The notes beneath the pieces are model-generated. The model saw only the letters and a program-made list of their open reading frames with translations, did not search any database and had not been told where the DNA came from. From positions 20,719,095 through 20,772,111 of the forward strand of contig NC_049985.1 in the NCBI RefSeq assembly GCF_000003815.2: a stretch of 53,017 bases of DNA. Direction: 5' to 3'. Position numbers and translations under genes: made by a program. How positions within the stretch are numbered: the first letter of the stretch is position 1; the number at the start of each line of letters is the position of its first letter. The stretch is from Branchiostoma floridae. Lineage: Eukaryota; Chordata; Leptocardii; Amphioxiformes; Branchiostomatidae. Of the stretch, positions 1 through 11,040 are shown in pieces.

Positions 1-804
1 GTACCTTCTTTTCTAAGATATGCAGGTCCTTTTTAAGCTTGGCACTTAAGAAGGTAACTGACGAGGACGTAGAACATAAACATGATTAGCTTTACCCTAG
101 TCTTACACAAAAACCTAGCTAGAAATGGTGAGCTTAACCCTGTCTTACATTAGTCACTCCACTATATAGCACCATGTCAAAAACTGTTGCCACACGTTTT
201 GTCAATCTAATGTTGCAATGTACAACATCATCATCATCATCATCATCATCGGTCGACGTGATCGCACATGCTCGTATATGTTTATACACGACGGGGTTAT
301 ACCGCCCCTTAAGGGGTGACATACCCTTTCGCTGGCTAATTACAAGACGGGGATGCGCCAGGTCTCCCGTCAATGTACAACACAGAAAGGAGAAGGGTGG
401 AGCAAGGATGGATGGATGTGCATCTTCATCCTTCTTCATGTTTAACGAAGTGGTGAAATTAGGTCGAAGAAACTGTTACTCGTACATCATTTCACCGTTA
501 ATTGGCAACTGTTATTGACGCTTTACACTCCTTTTCGTTTGAGACCGCATTGTACATATTTTTCATAAAGCTGCCTATACATGTAACGTTACATATGTAA
601 ATACTTAACGTTCTGCATCTGAACTGTGAGCAGCGACACCTGTCCTGCAGTACAATGTGAACCAGTCAGAATTGCCCTGAAGAAGGTGACAGACGGTCAC
701 CAAAACGTCGGTAAGAATAAAATAATGGTTGTGTAAAAAGGGTGACCGTCTTCTTTATTAGGTTCTGTTATATTCTAAGCGAGCCAGTTTTGTTTCCTGT
801 TTAC
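1..804. other. No coding exon seen; CMAH intron or 3' region
   Basis: Presumed intron downstream of the last visible CMAH exon. It holds an (ATC)n run at about 224-250 and a hairpin-type repeat at about 672-760. None of the remaining C-terminal CMAH exons was recognised here. Confidence 0.6.
672..760. repeat. Hairpin repeat with GAAGAAGGTGACAGACGGTCACC core
   Basis: The core GGTGACAGACGGTCACC is a near-perfect palindrome followed by AAAACGTCGGTAAGAATAAAA. A reverse-oriented GGTGACCGTCTTCTTTATTA follows about 35 bases later, so the block can fold on itself. Related hairpins occur at 52080-52110, 52230 and 52380. Confidence 0.6.
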
Positions 805-3222
805 CTGCGGTCCACTGTGTCATCCAGAACCCGTGCCAGGTCCAGAGTGGCGCCAGGTCGCGGTGTCCACGTGATGATGTGGTCTGAGTACCTGTTGATG
901 AGAGCGTTTAGCCGCTCCGCGCTGTTCTTCGTGTTTGTGTCACGGATATATCTGGAACGGTGAGGAAATACAACTACAAATTCACAGAAACATATTGGAT
1001 AAACACTGATTTATTAGACAAATCCAAATTCCTACCTGGCATGGACGGATGATGTACTGTACCGATGAGCAGCCAAAAGCATTAGTCATTGAGAACCACA
1101 TTCTTTGACCACAAACGCCCTAGTTCGATGTCGTCGCAAGTCACTCAACACATCCACATTGAATACACAATGCACTTCACTGGACAAAGTCAGAATACTG
1201 GACACTGAACAGGACTACTACTTCGTGAGAGGTATAAAGGATACCATATACATCAGGGCACTCCAACCATCACTTGCCAGAGACGGGGGCGCTATAAACT
1301 TCCTAGTACATTTGACCAATTGCTGACGTAACGTACGTTCTGAAGTGATTGGACATCAGTATTGATCCTGAAGAAGGCAACGGTGCTAGTGGTCATTAAA
1401 GATTTGATCCGTGTACGTCTTAGTGTTGGATGAAAGTTTAGCGTTGTGTAGATCATGAAACAGCGGTAAATGTTCCTGAGATGATTGGAAGATTTTGAGA
1501 TCACTAAAATATCTTGGAGATCTACCAAGGCCATAAAATCATTAGAAGACATTGGAGATCACTGTACGTTCTTCGGAAGATCTAAGAGATATCTTCGGAA
1601 GGCATTTGAGATAGACGCTATAAGGGATTAAGAAATCGAGGAGATTTCGACAACATTTCACTCACGTATCGCTAGGATACGCTTCCACGAAGTATCCAGC
1701 AAAAGGGCAGTAGACTTTGGGGTTGACGTCACGGACCACTTGTGTCTTGTAGTACAGCAGCTTTTTCCGCTCGGTGGAGATGAACGCTGCTTTCCACTCA
1801 TCTGTAGGACAACGTCAAGATCAACAGGTAACATTTGACACGGTATGACGTCGTGATATCTGACACGTATCAAGTACCAGTACCCAGACTTGCGTCACAT
1901 CAGCAAATTACGTCTGCTTTCCAACGCAAGCACAAGTCATTCATGCACCTGTATCATGAATTAACTAATATCAATGTAAAGGTTATGTCATATCGAGCTC
2001 TGGTCTCTTACCTAATAAATACGTAACGGAATGTACTTACGCCAAAAGCAGTTACTCATCAAGCAACTGGATATGATTTTGAAAACGGTCAGACGTTTCA
2101 GACAGCCATCCGGTTTCCTTCGTCATATCCAGTTGCTTGAGTAACTGTTTTTTTTGGTGTATCTTATTACCTGGATGTCTAACCTTTATCGACGTAAGAA
2201 TGTACTTGTTGGTCAGTAGATAGCTGTTGTTAAACATGTATGGACAGTAGATAATGATTCTTACCTGCTAAGAAGGTACGGACATGGACATGGACAGTAG
2301 ATAGCTGTTCTTATCTGTGTAAGAGCTGCGTACCTGGACAGTAAGGCGGTACTACGTACATAGACAATAGACAGTTGTTCTTACCTGCGTAAGAAGGTAC
2401 GTACATGGGCTGTAGATGGCTATTCGCACCTACGTAGATAGTTGTTCTTACCCGTGTATCGTCCTCCACTGAAGGTCATTGGGAACCCGGATGCACCCCC
2501 TGCGAAGTCACTCATCATGATGTCCACGTTCTGGGGTAGCCGCCCGCCATTCGGCTGTGTGCAGTCAACGGTGTTCAGGATCAGGTGGCCTAAAACAGAG
2601 AAAATTTTTTTCCCTTCTCATTCATCCCTACAAATAAAAGGGAAGAAAAATCATAACTTCTATAACGGGTTAGCAATTGTTGCTTGTACTACTCGACGAT
2701 TTGCTGCTAGTTATATACAAACAACACATGCTTATACACAAAACAAACAAAACAAGAGGCCTTATGACCTCAGTGAAGTTGTGGTGTCTAAGGTGTGGAC
2801 TGAGGTGTATTTTGCTTTTGGGCAGACGAGGACATTGTGGCAATGCACTGAAGTCAGTAACTTATTTCAACAGTGCCGTATACAAAAGATAGACAGAAGG
2901 TAAGGTAAAGATTGTCTTTATCCTTTGATTGAGAGAGTAGATAACTGACCCTTGCTTGTATAACACACGTTATTATTAGGGAAGCAAATGATCCAAAACT
3001 GCCCAAAGCCTAACTTTCCTTAGAGAGTAGCTAATGCCCCAGCCCCCCCCCCCCTCTGCCGTGGAAAATTTCAATGAATGACACAGGCAATACGGATGGA
3101 ACACCTTAAAGTTGGGGATGTTAAATTGTAATGCTTGTAAATACCTGATAAATCTTTTAAAAACATGCATCATCAGCACCCCAATAACTTCCCAAAACAC
3201 ACACACACATACACACACACAA

Positions 3223-3257
<35 letters not shown>

Positions 3258-3303
3258 CACAGATACACATACACACACATACACACACACACACACACAG
3301 ACA

Positions 3304-3344
<41 letters not shown>

Positions 3345-6300
3345 CCTGATAAAAACAATACTCCTAAGGGAGACCACTGACCTCCTTCATGGAGTAACAA
3401 AGTTCTGCAGCCTTACCCTTGTAGTCCACCAAGATGCAGGTGTCCATGTCAGGATGCACGCCGTCCATCAGGATCATGAAGCGGAGATCAGCATTCACCT
3501 GTGGAGTAACATCAACAACAGTTAATCATGGTTCACGGGGAGACAACGTACAGAGGTGAGTCTGTATTGTCTACCCCTCCATTTTAATCAACCAATCACA
3601 CAATCGTTGGTGGCGTTGGAGTGGCGTGATCGGTAGAGCGTTAGGCTCGGAACCAAGAGGTCCCGGGTTTGATACCCGTCATGCGCTCGACGCTGTGCCT
3701 TTGGGACAGGCACTTTACACAACTTTCCTCACTCCACCCAGGTGTAAAAAGGGGTATATGACTTCGGTTGGGGAGGTACAAGGCGGTGGAAGGAGAGGGA
3801 TGGGCTCCGCCTTACAATACCGTGTCCTAGACAGTGGAGAGCAAACCACTGCCACTATAGCCTTAAATGCTATAGGACTTATTTTACCAATCAATCAATC
3901 AATCAATCAACCAACCAACCAATCAATCGATCAATCGATCGATCGATCAACATTTCAGTCACAATTTTTGTCAGTCATACACAATTTCCATTGTTTCAGA
4001 ATTCGCACACCCTGTCTTCTGTGCGTTTTTTGCAGGCCACTTCACATGACGTTCTCATCATTCCTGTGCTTAGTTTGAATCTGGGAAATTGGACGTCACC
4101 ATCCCGACAAAACAAGACAACTTTCTTTGGGGCTGTTTGAGAAAAATCCTATCTGAAAGTGTCTAATACTTTTCTGTTTATCATAATCGTTGCTTGTTGT
4201 TACTGAATTCTACCTAGTTAAACTACGATCCCTGTAGAACTTGTTTACTGTCGCCATCCCCCATTCTTCAAGGGAGGTTATGATACTCGTAGCGTGATGG
4301 TTACAACAGACAATTGTTATAATGGATGTCAGTATGAATGGAACGTTATCAGATCATTGGAAAGTTTATTTGCAAATTCTTGCCCGAGAGCTAATTGCAA
4401 CATGGTACATACAGAATACATAGTAAACATACATAAAGTAAAAGATATTGGTATAGATAACAATGGTGACAAGTGGAAACAAGTGACTATTCTAGCAATA
4501 ATATGGACTGCTCAGAGCTACGGTCTAAGCATTTGGGGTTTAACTTCTTTTCTGGAAACAGTGGAAGACGAAGTGTCCCATTTTTCTATAGTGAAAGTTA
4601 TGTGACGTTAACAGGGTTATAGTTTTGTTTTCGTCAGTAAACGTTTGGAAATTAGATGTTTAATCTCACCTCCTGCCACACACCAAAACTGCAGACGTTG
4701 ATGTTCTTCAGCTGGACCCCGCTCTGCTCCAGTTTACAGAAGACCGGCATGGCCGTGTCTCCCACGTAGATCGGGATGTTCGGGTTCTTTTCCGACAGCA
4801 GTGTTAGCGTCGGGTAGCTGGAAAGAACACAGTTCAGTCAGTTCAGTTTAGTCATGCAGCAGGTGACACTATAAAATTCCTACAGTCGACTCTGTACAAC
4901 ACAACATATACAAAAGTCGACTGTCTAACAGAGACGGGAGTAGACACAGGTTATCTGACACTTTGCTGCAAGTCCCAATTCGTCTAAGTGTTGGTTTTGT
5001 AGAGTTAGTTTGTAGAGTTCGGTTCTCATTTATAGTCTATTGTCATTACACAATATGTGCATCCTTCAAAACTGTTAGGTTCGAGGTCAGAAAGTAGTTT
5101 GTTTGCTGAAATACGATACTTTGATCATTTCATATCAGTAATATAGATTTGCATTACAACGAAAATTAGAATAAAGCGCTAAGAAAAAGACGAAATGAGA
5201 AAAAAACATTTTATGTCCAACCAAGGTTATCAATAAAGAAAATGTTGAAATTTTTACATATAAGGCATAAGAGGTACATACATCGTGAAGCTTTAGAAAA
5301 TCTAGGTCTGCTTATTATGCACTGTTTTATGTAACGCTAGTTTACCTTTATCCGCGAGAGGTAACCTATATGCGTTGTTTTAAAAAAACAAGGTATTTAG
5401 GGAAATCAGGTTAACGGAATGAGGATTCAAATTTCAATATGCAATTTGAAACCACTGTCCGTCACAATGGTATTTCTACACTCCCTGTTTTTAAAAACAA
5501 CCCGTATAGGTTACCCCGTAGACAAGGATGAGCTACTACCGAATTACAACTAAAGAAAGTTGCAAGTTAATGCAAGGAGTCTTAGAACAATTCTATTCCA
5601 AGCAGCCAAGCAAAGTCTGAGGGTAAAGAACATCATAGCATGAAGGTAGCTGTCCCCAACCTGAGATGGTCCGAGTGGACATGACTTATGTAAATGAGGT
5701 CAGCACGTGACAGCCTTTCCAGCCAATCAGCGGGCGGCTCGTGGATCAGCCACCATCCCCTGGCGAAAGCGGGTCCAGTCAGCCATGGGTCGAAGAACAT
5801 GGTCTTGTCTCCCAGCTTCAACTCCATACACGCATGCGCGAAAAACGTCAACTAAAAAGAGAGTAAGCACTTATTGTTAATAACAGTTTTGCCGAGTTTC
5901 TTGTTTGTTTGGTTTTTGTTTCTACAGTCAAACTTCATCGAAGTTAGTGCTGTTTACATGAGGATAGGATTTCAAAACGTCAGTGGAAGTCACCAAACAG
6001 AACTCCCACCATTCCCATCATTTACCACTATTGAAGTACAATTGGTGTTTTCTCATCAATCATGGAAATGAGGTCTCCATTTGTATAATCGATATCAATC
6101 AATATCCCTCTATTTCTCATTTGCACATGTGACAAGTTTAAGAGTCCTATAATGGAATGCAGTGGATTTATAAACTTTCCTCATCAAGTATGAAGAAAAA
6201 ATATTTTACATAGTCAGTATTATAACACCATAAAAATATTAAATATCCGTCGAAACCATTGTAGAAATGAAGAAGAGGATCTCTGTCTACCTGCACTTCT

Positions 6301-8981
6301 CCGGGCAGGATAGTTTGCGGGGGTCTCACATCAGTGCCCCACGGCTCGGGCGGAATCAGCTCCACCAAGGATAACCTGCCGTCCTCGTCTAGCTCAGGAA
6401 CTAGTACAACAAAAATACGGCAACTCGTACATTTTGACGTTACAAAAACTTAAATACCAAAAAAATGATATACATTTGAATCAAAGTTTATTCCACGATT
6501 CAGATACGTATATCCAAAAGGACCATCAAACCTTCGCACACTTCGGGTAATTGCACGGAATCCCCAAATCCCAAACCGTCTCCCATTCACTCCATTGTTA
6601 GTGACTTCGCTTATCTGCACGACAAAAAATCACCAACGGCGGATAATTGCACGGAAATTTGTCAAACATCGTCGGCAAATTGACTGAAAATGCCTGCTAA
6701 AATCGTCAGACACGGTACAAATAAGCCGATAACGGCCTTTGTGAAGTCGCAATACTGACAACATGTATGAAATTGATATTGGGATCAAAAGAAGGCGATA
6801 TTGTGGGGTCGGCACCATGAAGAGACGCCCGCCCGCTAGAGGTTGTCAAAGCCGGCATTACGATTTGGCAGACAACTTGCTATGACATACTCAATAACAA
6901 ACGTTCTCTATCTGTCCATTGTCTAATTACGTAATTAGGGCGCGCGGGGAAATACTTATGCAGTGGTTTTATGTTCTTGGCAGCCAGTCGGAAACAACAC
7001 AGCGACTCGGGGTCTACAGACGGACATAACACTCGCCTTCGGCGGTGCAGTGCTTTAGTTTCGTGATCAGGAAGCTACATAACGTATACAGTAACTCACT
7101 TTTAGTTTCGATTTCAAGTGCATTGCAGTACGATGTTTCGTGAAGACATGTATATGACGTCCGGAGCACAACAGGTACAGCACTACTGTAACACGTAAAT
7201 AAACTGTGCGTTGTACTACCTCCCATATATACCACCTCTCGGCCCCTCCGCCCGTGGTGATGCGGTCCAAATGACCAACTCCGCATTATCGCACACGCCG
7301 GATAATTGCACAAAATTCGCTGGCAAATCAGGTGTGCAATTAAGCGGCTTCCACTGTATATCCAAAAGGACCATCAAACCTTCGCTTTCTGTCCCTAGAA
7401 ATGGTATTCAAGAGTAGCATAGAGCCTTGTGTAAAGTGTGGCAACGTTCTGGTTTAACCCATATATTCTCCCATTTTTGTATTTTCTCGTCATGTTTACT
7501 ATCTCCGCACGAAAAAAAATTCTTATTGTTTTCTCAGGCGAAAAAATTACCGCCTTGATGCCATCCATAAAATCTACTTGTTGTGGCCTTACTATCGCAA
7601 AGGAGACGGGAGTGTACAGATGAAATGGAAGGTAGCCGTAGTCTCCAAGCAGACCCTACGGTGCCTTAAGATAGTATCAAAGTTGGCCAAGGAGTATAGC
7701 CGGCTACGGTGCCCGTTTGAATCCCTTTGGCTGGCTATACTCCTTGGCCAGTTTTGATAATATCCTAAGGCACCGTAGGGTCTACTTGGTGGAGCCGCAC
7801 CTAACTTGTCCTGACTGAAGCTGTCTGGAGGGTTGACGTATTTCATGGTAGTAGGGTCCAGTTTCCAGCCGTGTTTGGTGCATCGCAGGACACTGCAAAA
7901 TGGAGACAGATAAGTTCGCAAGTACCACCAATTACAGGCCTCTGATTTCAAGGACTCGAAGAAAATGGAGGAGACGCAGAGGGAGGCCATGCACCAGGTG
8001 GAGAGACAACCTGCAAAAACACCAAGGTCCCACCTGGCCACAGACTGCAAGATGCAGAAGAGTCTGGAGTAAGTCAAGGGAGGGGTTCCTCAGAGAGAGT
8101 GACAATACCCTGCCATGAGTGAGTGCGTGAGATTTCAAGGTAAGGCTCGGCATTGGAATCTCCGAGTTATCTCTGTTGGGTCTGCAGCACTGAAACAAAT
8201 AATTTCTACATTGAAATTAACACTGATGCACTGGGATTACAGATTCAGTAATGTAAAATAAAACTATCAAGACTGGGCTTTTTGGCAATCCTGGGGCAGA
8301 GACAATCACAGTTTCAAACAGCTTACAGTGCGATCACCAAGTTTTATAATTACGTAATTCTGATNNNNNNNNNNNNNNNNNNNNNNNNNNNNNNNNNNNN
8401 NNNNNNNNNNNNNNNNNNNNNNNNNNNNNNNNNNNNNNNNNNNNNNNNNNNNNNNNNNNNNNNNAATGCCGTAAATGACAAAATATACAGGAAAGCCTAA
8501 TACTAACGTCAATGTCATTGAATGCCAATGTCGATGTCAATTCCAAGATTGAAAAAGAAGACGAATGACAACATGGATAGCCTATTGTTCTGTAGTTATC
8601 CGACTCATGCTCTGTGTGCTTCGTCATTTGTTCAACGTTCCCGACTACTTAGATTTCATCATAATGGCAACGTTTAACCAAACTCTTTTGTTTAATTCAC
8701 TCGCTCGCATAAGTTTTTGGGTTCCCAAAGGATGTCATCCGTATGATTTAATCAAAGTGGCCAAAGCACCAGTCAATTAAGGCGATTACATCTTGACAAC
8801 TCAGACCCAACATGACTAAGTCTATACCCCCCCTCCCCGATGAAACTAGTCGCGGAGGGATACACACCTTGTAAATGATAAAGTTGTTTCCTGCTTCCTT
8901 ACAGATCAAGTTAACCCCTGGTGTCAGGGCTTCGGTTTCTTCAGCAGTTAACCGTAACACTTCCACGCTCCTCTGCTCCAT
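805..8981 (-). CDS. CMAH: CMP-N-acetylneuraminate hydroxylase, multi-exon, partial (3' exons outside window, one exon in a gap)
   Basis: Cytosolic enzyme that hydroxylates CMP-Neu5Ac to CMP-Neu5Gc using a Rieske iron-sulphur centre and the cytochrome b5 system. Exons on the minus strand, all GT-AG and phase-consistent apart from the gap: 8868-8981 (start at MEQRSVEVLRL, matching the vertebrate N-terminus), 7801-7892, 6291-6400, 5661-5851, 4670-4817, 3417-3498, 2452-2589, 1666-1801, 805-951. The second Rieske ligand pair is visible (RCTKHGWKLD, exon at 7801), as are AHACMELKLGDK and the metallo-hydrolase-like ISHVHSDHL (exon at 5661), LRFMILMDGVHPDMDTC, TVDCTQPNGGRLP, and TWTPRPGATLDL in the last visible exon. 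About 30 codons containing the first CxH Rieske pair are missing between 7892 and 8868, where a 100-N gap lies. An AG acceptor just before the start (8990-8989) suggests an upstream 5' UTR exon. Family recognition is from remembered vertebrate CMAH; no search was run. Confidence 0.95.
2039..2160. mobile_element. Short foldback element (MITE-like) in a CMAH intron
   Basis: Left arm CAGTTACTCATCAAGCAACT and GGATATGA are mirrored by TCATATCCAGTTGCTTGAG and TAACTG at 2123-2147. Arms extend outward as CCAAAAG and TTTTTTGG. The loop carries AAACGGTCAGACGTTTCAGAC. No coding capacity. Confidence 0.8.
2207..2451 (-). repeat. Tandem copies of the CMAH exon 2452-2589 splice donor region
   Basis: Read on the minus strand, the true junction ACGG|GTAAGAACAAC is followed by degenerate units containing GCAGGTAAGAACAACTGTCT (about 2388), CAGATAAGAACAGCTATCTA (about 2318) and GCAGGTAAGAATCATTATCT (about 2268). 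The TTCTTA anchors are 67, 70 and 50 bases apart. Two of the copies keep a consensus 5' splice site. Confidence 0.75.
3197..3343. repeat. (CA)n microsatellite
   Basis: About 145 bases of interrupted CA dinucleotides in the CMAH intron just downstream of exon 3417-3498. Confidence 0.98.
3612..3948 (+). mobile_element. tRNA-derived SINE with (CAAT)n tail
   Basis: Head with A-box-like TGGCGTGATCGGTAGAGCG and B-box-like GGGTTTGATACC, then a body with GTGCCTTTGGGACAGGCACT and TTACACAACTTTCCTCACTC, shared with copies at 15.1 and 47.7 kb. It ends in an ATCA/GATC simple repeat. Inserted in the CMAH intron between exons 3417 and 4670. Confidence 0.85.
5343..5528. mobile_element. MITE with GGTAACCTATA(T/C) inverted termini
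   Basis: Left end CTTTATCCGCGAGAGGTAAC then CTATATGCGTTGTTTT; the right end is its inverse (AAAACAACCCGTATAGGTTA then CCCCGTAGACAAGG). A second family member is at 27152-27346. Confidence 0.85.
6508..7385. mobile_element. Non-autonomous pogo/Tigger-like DNA element flanked by a 30-bp direct repeat
   Basis: The right end, read inward on the minus strand, is CAGTGGAAGCCGCTTAATTG then CACACC, a pogo/Tigger-style terminus followed by TA. Subterminal TAATTGCAC motifs recur near both ends (6550, 6640, 7300, 7338). A 30-base segment beginning GTATATCCAAAAGGACCATC is present at 6508-6537 and again at 7356-7385. No transposase frame is visible. Confidence 0.6.
7643..7793. mobile_element. Foldback element abutting a CMAH splice donor
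   Basis: Arms of about 60 bases: CCAAGCAGACCCTACGGTGC (7645) is mirrored by GCACCGTAGGGTCTACTTGG (7770-7789), and GGCCAAGGAGTATAGCCGGC by GGCTGGCTATACTCCTTGGC. It ends about 7-9 bases beyond the GT donor (7800-7799) of exon 7801-7892. Confidence 0.85.
7940..8118 (+). pseudogene. 3' end of a non-LTR retrotransposon reverse transcriptase ORF
   Basis: The plus-strand frame ends RRGRPCTRWRDNLQKHQGPT then WPQTARCRRVWSKSREGF, the typical C-terminus of LINE polymerases (GRPxxRWxD...W...A.dR..W). The rest of the element is missing; it lies inside the CMAH intron in antisense orientation. Confidence 0.75.
8365..8464. other. Assembly gap (100 N) inside CMAH
   Basis: Exactly 100 N, a conventional unknown-length spacer. 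It lies in the intron interval from which the CMAH Rieske CxH exon is missing. Confidence 0.99.
8549..8766. repeat. Dispersed repeat of about 200 bp
   Basis: It shares ordered blocks (CTATTGTTCTGTA, ACTTAGATTTC, TCGCATAAGTTTTT, GGTTCCCAAAGGATGTCATC) with 42349-42510 and 43535-43741, and in part with about 7440-7600. The order of blocks is conserved but identity is moderate. Confidence 0.65.
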
Positions 8982-8988
8982 CTCCGCC

Positions 8989-9998
8989 CTGCAAGGAAGA
9001 TAACTGTTGAACCAGAGACACTACAGGGCAATGACCGCCCGCAAAAGGTCAAACTGTGGCCTATTCGAGACCTGTAAAAGCCCCTATCATGGGATATCTT
9101 TACATTGATGACACAGTGCTGGATGAAGACTTTCAGATTTAGCAGGAAGCACATACAAGGTTTTGGTCTATTTTGGTCAGTCCCTAATTTGACGTTATCA
9201 GACATTAAGACATTCGAAATTTTCGCTGTTTATTGTTTGAGGACAACCATTCTTCATCAAATTGTACAAAGTGCATATGCTAAACAACTGATTACTGACA
9301 AACACCTTGTTGTCCTGATTAATATCGCTTCGCGATTTATGTTATAATCTCACAGCATCTTCGAACATAACTCATGAAAAAGTCAGATGGCACCGCCCCT
9401 TGAATGGGTGCCTCCTTTATATCCACTCCAAAACTGGCCATGCAGGTGTTGTGTTGCCAAAATAAACATTGATGAACCTTGGCACAAATGTGTATTTTAT
9501 TTTTGTTCCTCTCTATTAAGGATATAGCACATCGTTGTTCGGCACTGAACAGCTAATACTTGAACGACAAATACACGACTTCTCCACAGTTCCCAATAAT
9601 GCGACTATCATACGACAATGTGTCGGGTTCCATTGTTCCATTGTATCCAGGGCCTCCATGAAAAACAGTGCCAGCCACTGATCGGAGCATACCCTGGTTA
9701 AAGAAAACAGAAATAAATAAATAAATAAATAAATTGTTATCGTAGAGGTAGTACAATGCCTCTGGCAGTTTGTACCGTTAATAAATGATGTGAGTCTTCT
9801 ACCGCTCAGCCCTTGACAATCTTCGTAACACATGATTGTACTTTGCATTTTGATTCATATTGTCATTGTGATTGGTTATGGACATAGAAAGGTGTAACCA
9901 CTGACAATGTATCAAGGACAATATGTCAATGACTCATACGCAGGTTGCGTAGTGACCCCCATACAAAACCAAATACTGCTATTTTCCTACAAAATGTA
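8989..9998. other. Region upstream of CMAH start; no gene seen
   Basis: Probably contains the CMAH 5' UTR intron and promoter, but no clear first exon or core promoter could be fixed. It contains an (AAAT)n run at about 9711-9735 preceded by CCCTGGTTAAAGAAAACAG, which looks like a retroelement tail. Confidence 0.5.
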
Positions 9999-10047
9999 TG
10001 ACTCTGACTCACGTATTCAAGTCTTCTATAGAAACGCACGCGAAGTG

Positions 10048-10334
10048 NNNNNNNNNNNNNNNNNNNNNNNNNNNNNNNNNNNNNNNNNNNNNNNNNNNNN
10101 NNNNNNNNNNNNNNNNNNNNNNNNNNNNNNNNNNNNNNNNNNNNNNNNNNNNNNNNNNNNNNNNNNNNNNNNNNNNNNNNNNNNNNNNNNNNNNNNNNNN
10201 NNNNNNNNNNNNNNNNNNNNNNNNNNNNNNNNNNNNNNNNNNNNNNNNNNNNNNNNNNNNNNNNNNNNNNNNNNNNNNNNNNNNNNNNNNNNNNNNNNNN
10301 NNNNNNNNNNNNNNNNNNNNNNNNNNNNNNNNNN
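10048..10334. other. Assembly gap (287 N) at the edge of the 38-bp minisatellite
   Basis: N run that starts just after a GAAGTG matching the repeat unit and ends inside a unit, so the gap probably hides more tandem copies. Confidence 0.99.
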
Positions 10335-11006
10335 TTGTAGAAGTGACCCCAGTGAGGTAGCCATGAGTGTAGTTGTAGAAGTGACCCCAGTGAGGTAGCC
10401 ATGAGTGTAGTTGTAGAAGTGACCCCAGAGAGGTAGCCATGACTGTAGTTGTAGAAGTGACACTAGTGAGGTAGCCATGAGTGTAGTTGTAGAAGTGACC
10501 CAGCGATGTAGCATTCAGTGTAGCTGTAGAAGTGACCCCAGTGAGGTAGCCATGAGTGTAGTTGTAGAAGTGACACTAGTGAGGTAGCCATGAGTGTAGT
10601 TGTAGAAGTGAACCCATTGAGGTAGCCATGAGTGTAGTTGTAGAAGTGAACCCATTGAGGTAGCCATGAGTGTAGTTGTAGAAGTGAACCCATTGAGGTA
10701 GCCATGAGTGTAGTTGTAGAAGTGACCCCAGTGAGGTAGCCATGAGTGTAGTTGTAGAAGTGACACTAGTGAGGTAGCCATGACTGTAGTTGTAGAAGTG
10801 AACCCATTGAGGTAGCCATGAGTGTAGTTGTAGAAGTGACCCCAGTGAGGTAGCCATGAGTGTAGTTGTAGAAGTGACCCCAGTGAGGTAGCCATGAGTG
10901 TAGTTGTAGAAGTGACACTAGTGAGGTAGCCATGAGTGTAGTTGTAGAAGTGACCCCAGTTGAGGTAGCCATGAGTGTAGTTGTAGAAGTGAACCCATTG
11001 AGGTAG
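10335..11006. repeat. 38-bp minisatellite, about 18 copies visible
   Basis: Unit begins TTGTAGAAGTGACCCCAGTG and continues AGGTAGCCATGAGTGTAG. Variants alternate ACCCCAGTG, ACACTAGTG and AACCCATTG. Because 38 is not divisible by 3, a minus-strand open frame of 225 codons (10515-11192) cycles through all three frames; it is a by-product of the repeat rather than a gene. Confidence 0.97.
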
Positions 11007-11040
11007 GAATGGGTGTAGTTTCAGAAATGGTACTAGTGAG

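Noticed and set aside
2976-3400. Long open frames of Cys-Val or His-Thr repeats
   Set aside because: Products of the (CA)n microsatellite.
3625-3690. Possible tRNA gene
   Set aside because: A and B boxes are present but the cloverleaf is not intact and the sequence continues into a SINE body and simple-repeat tail.
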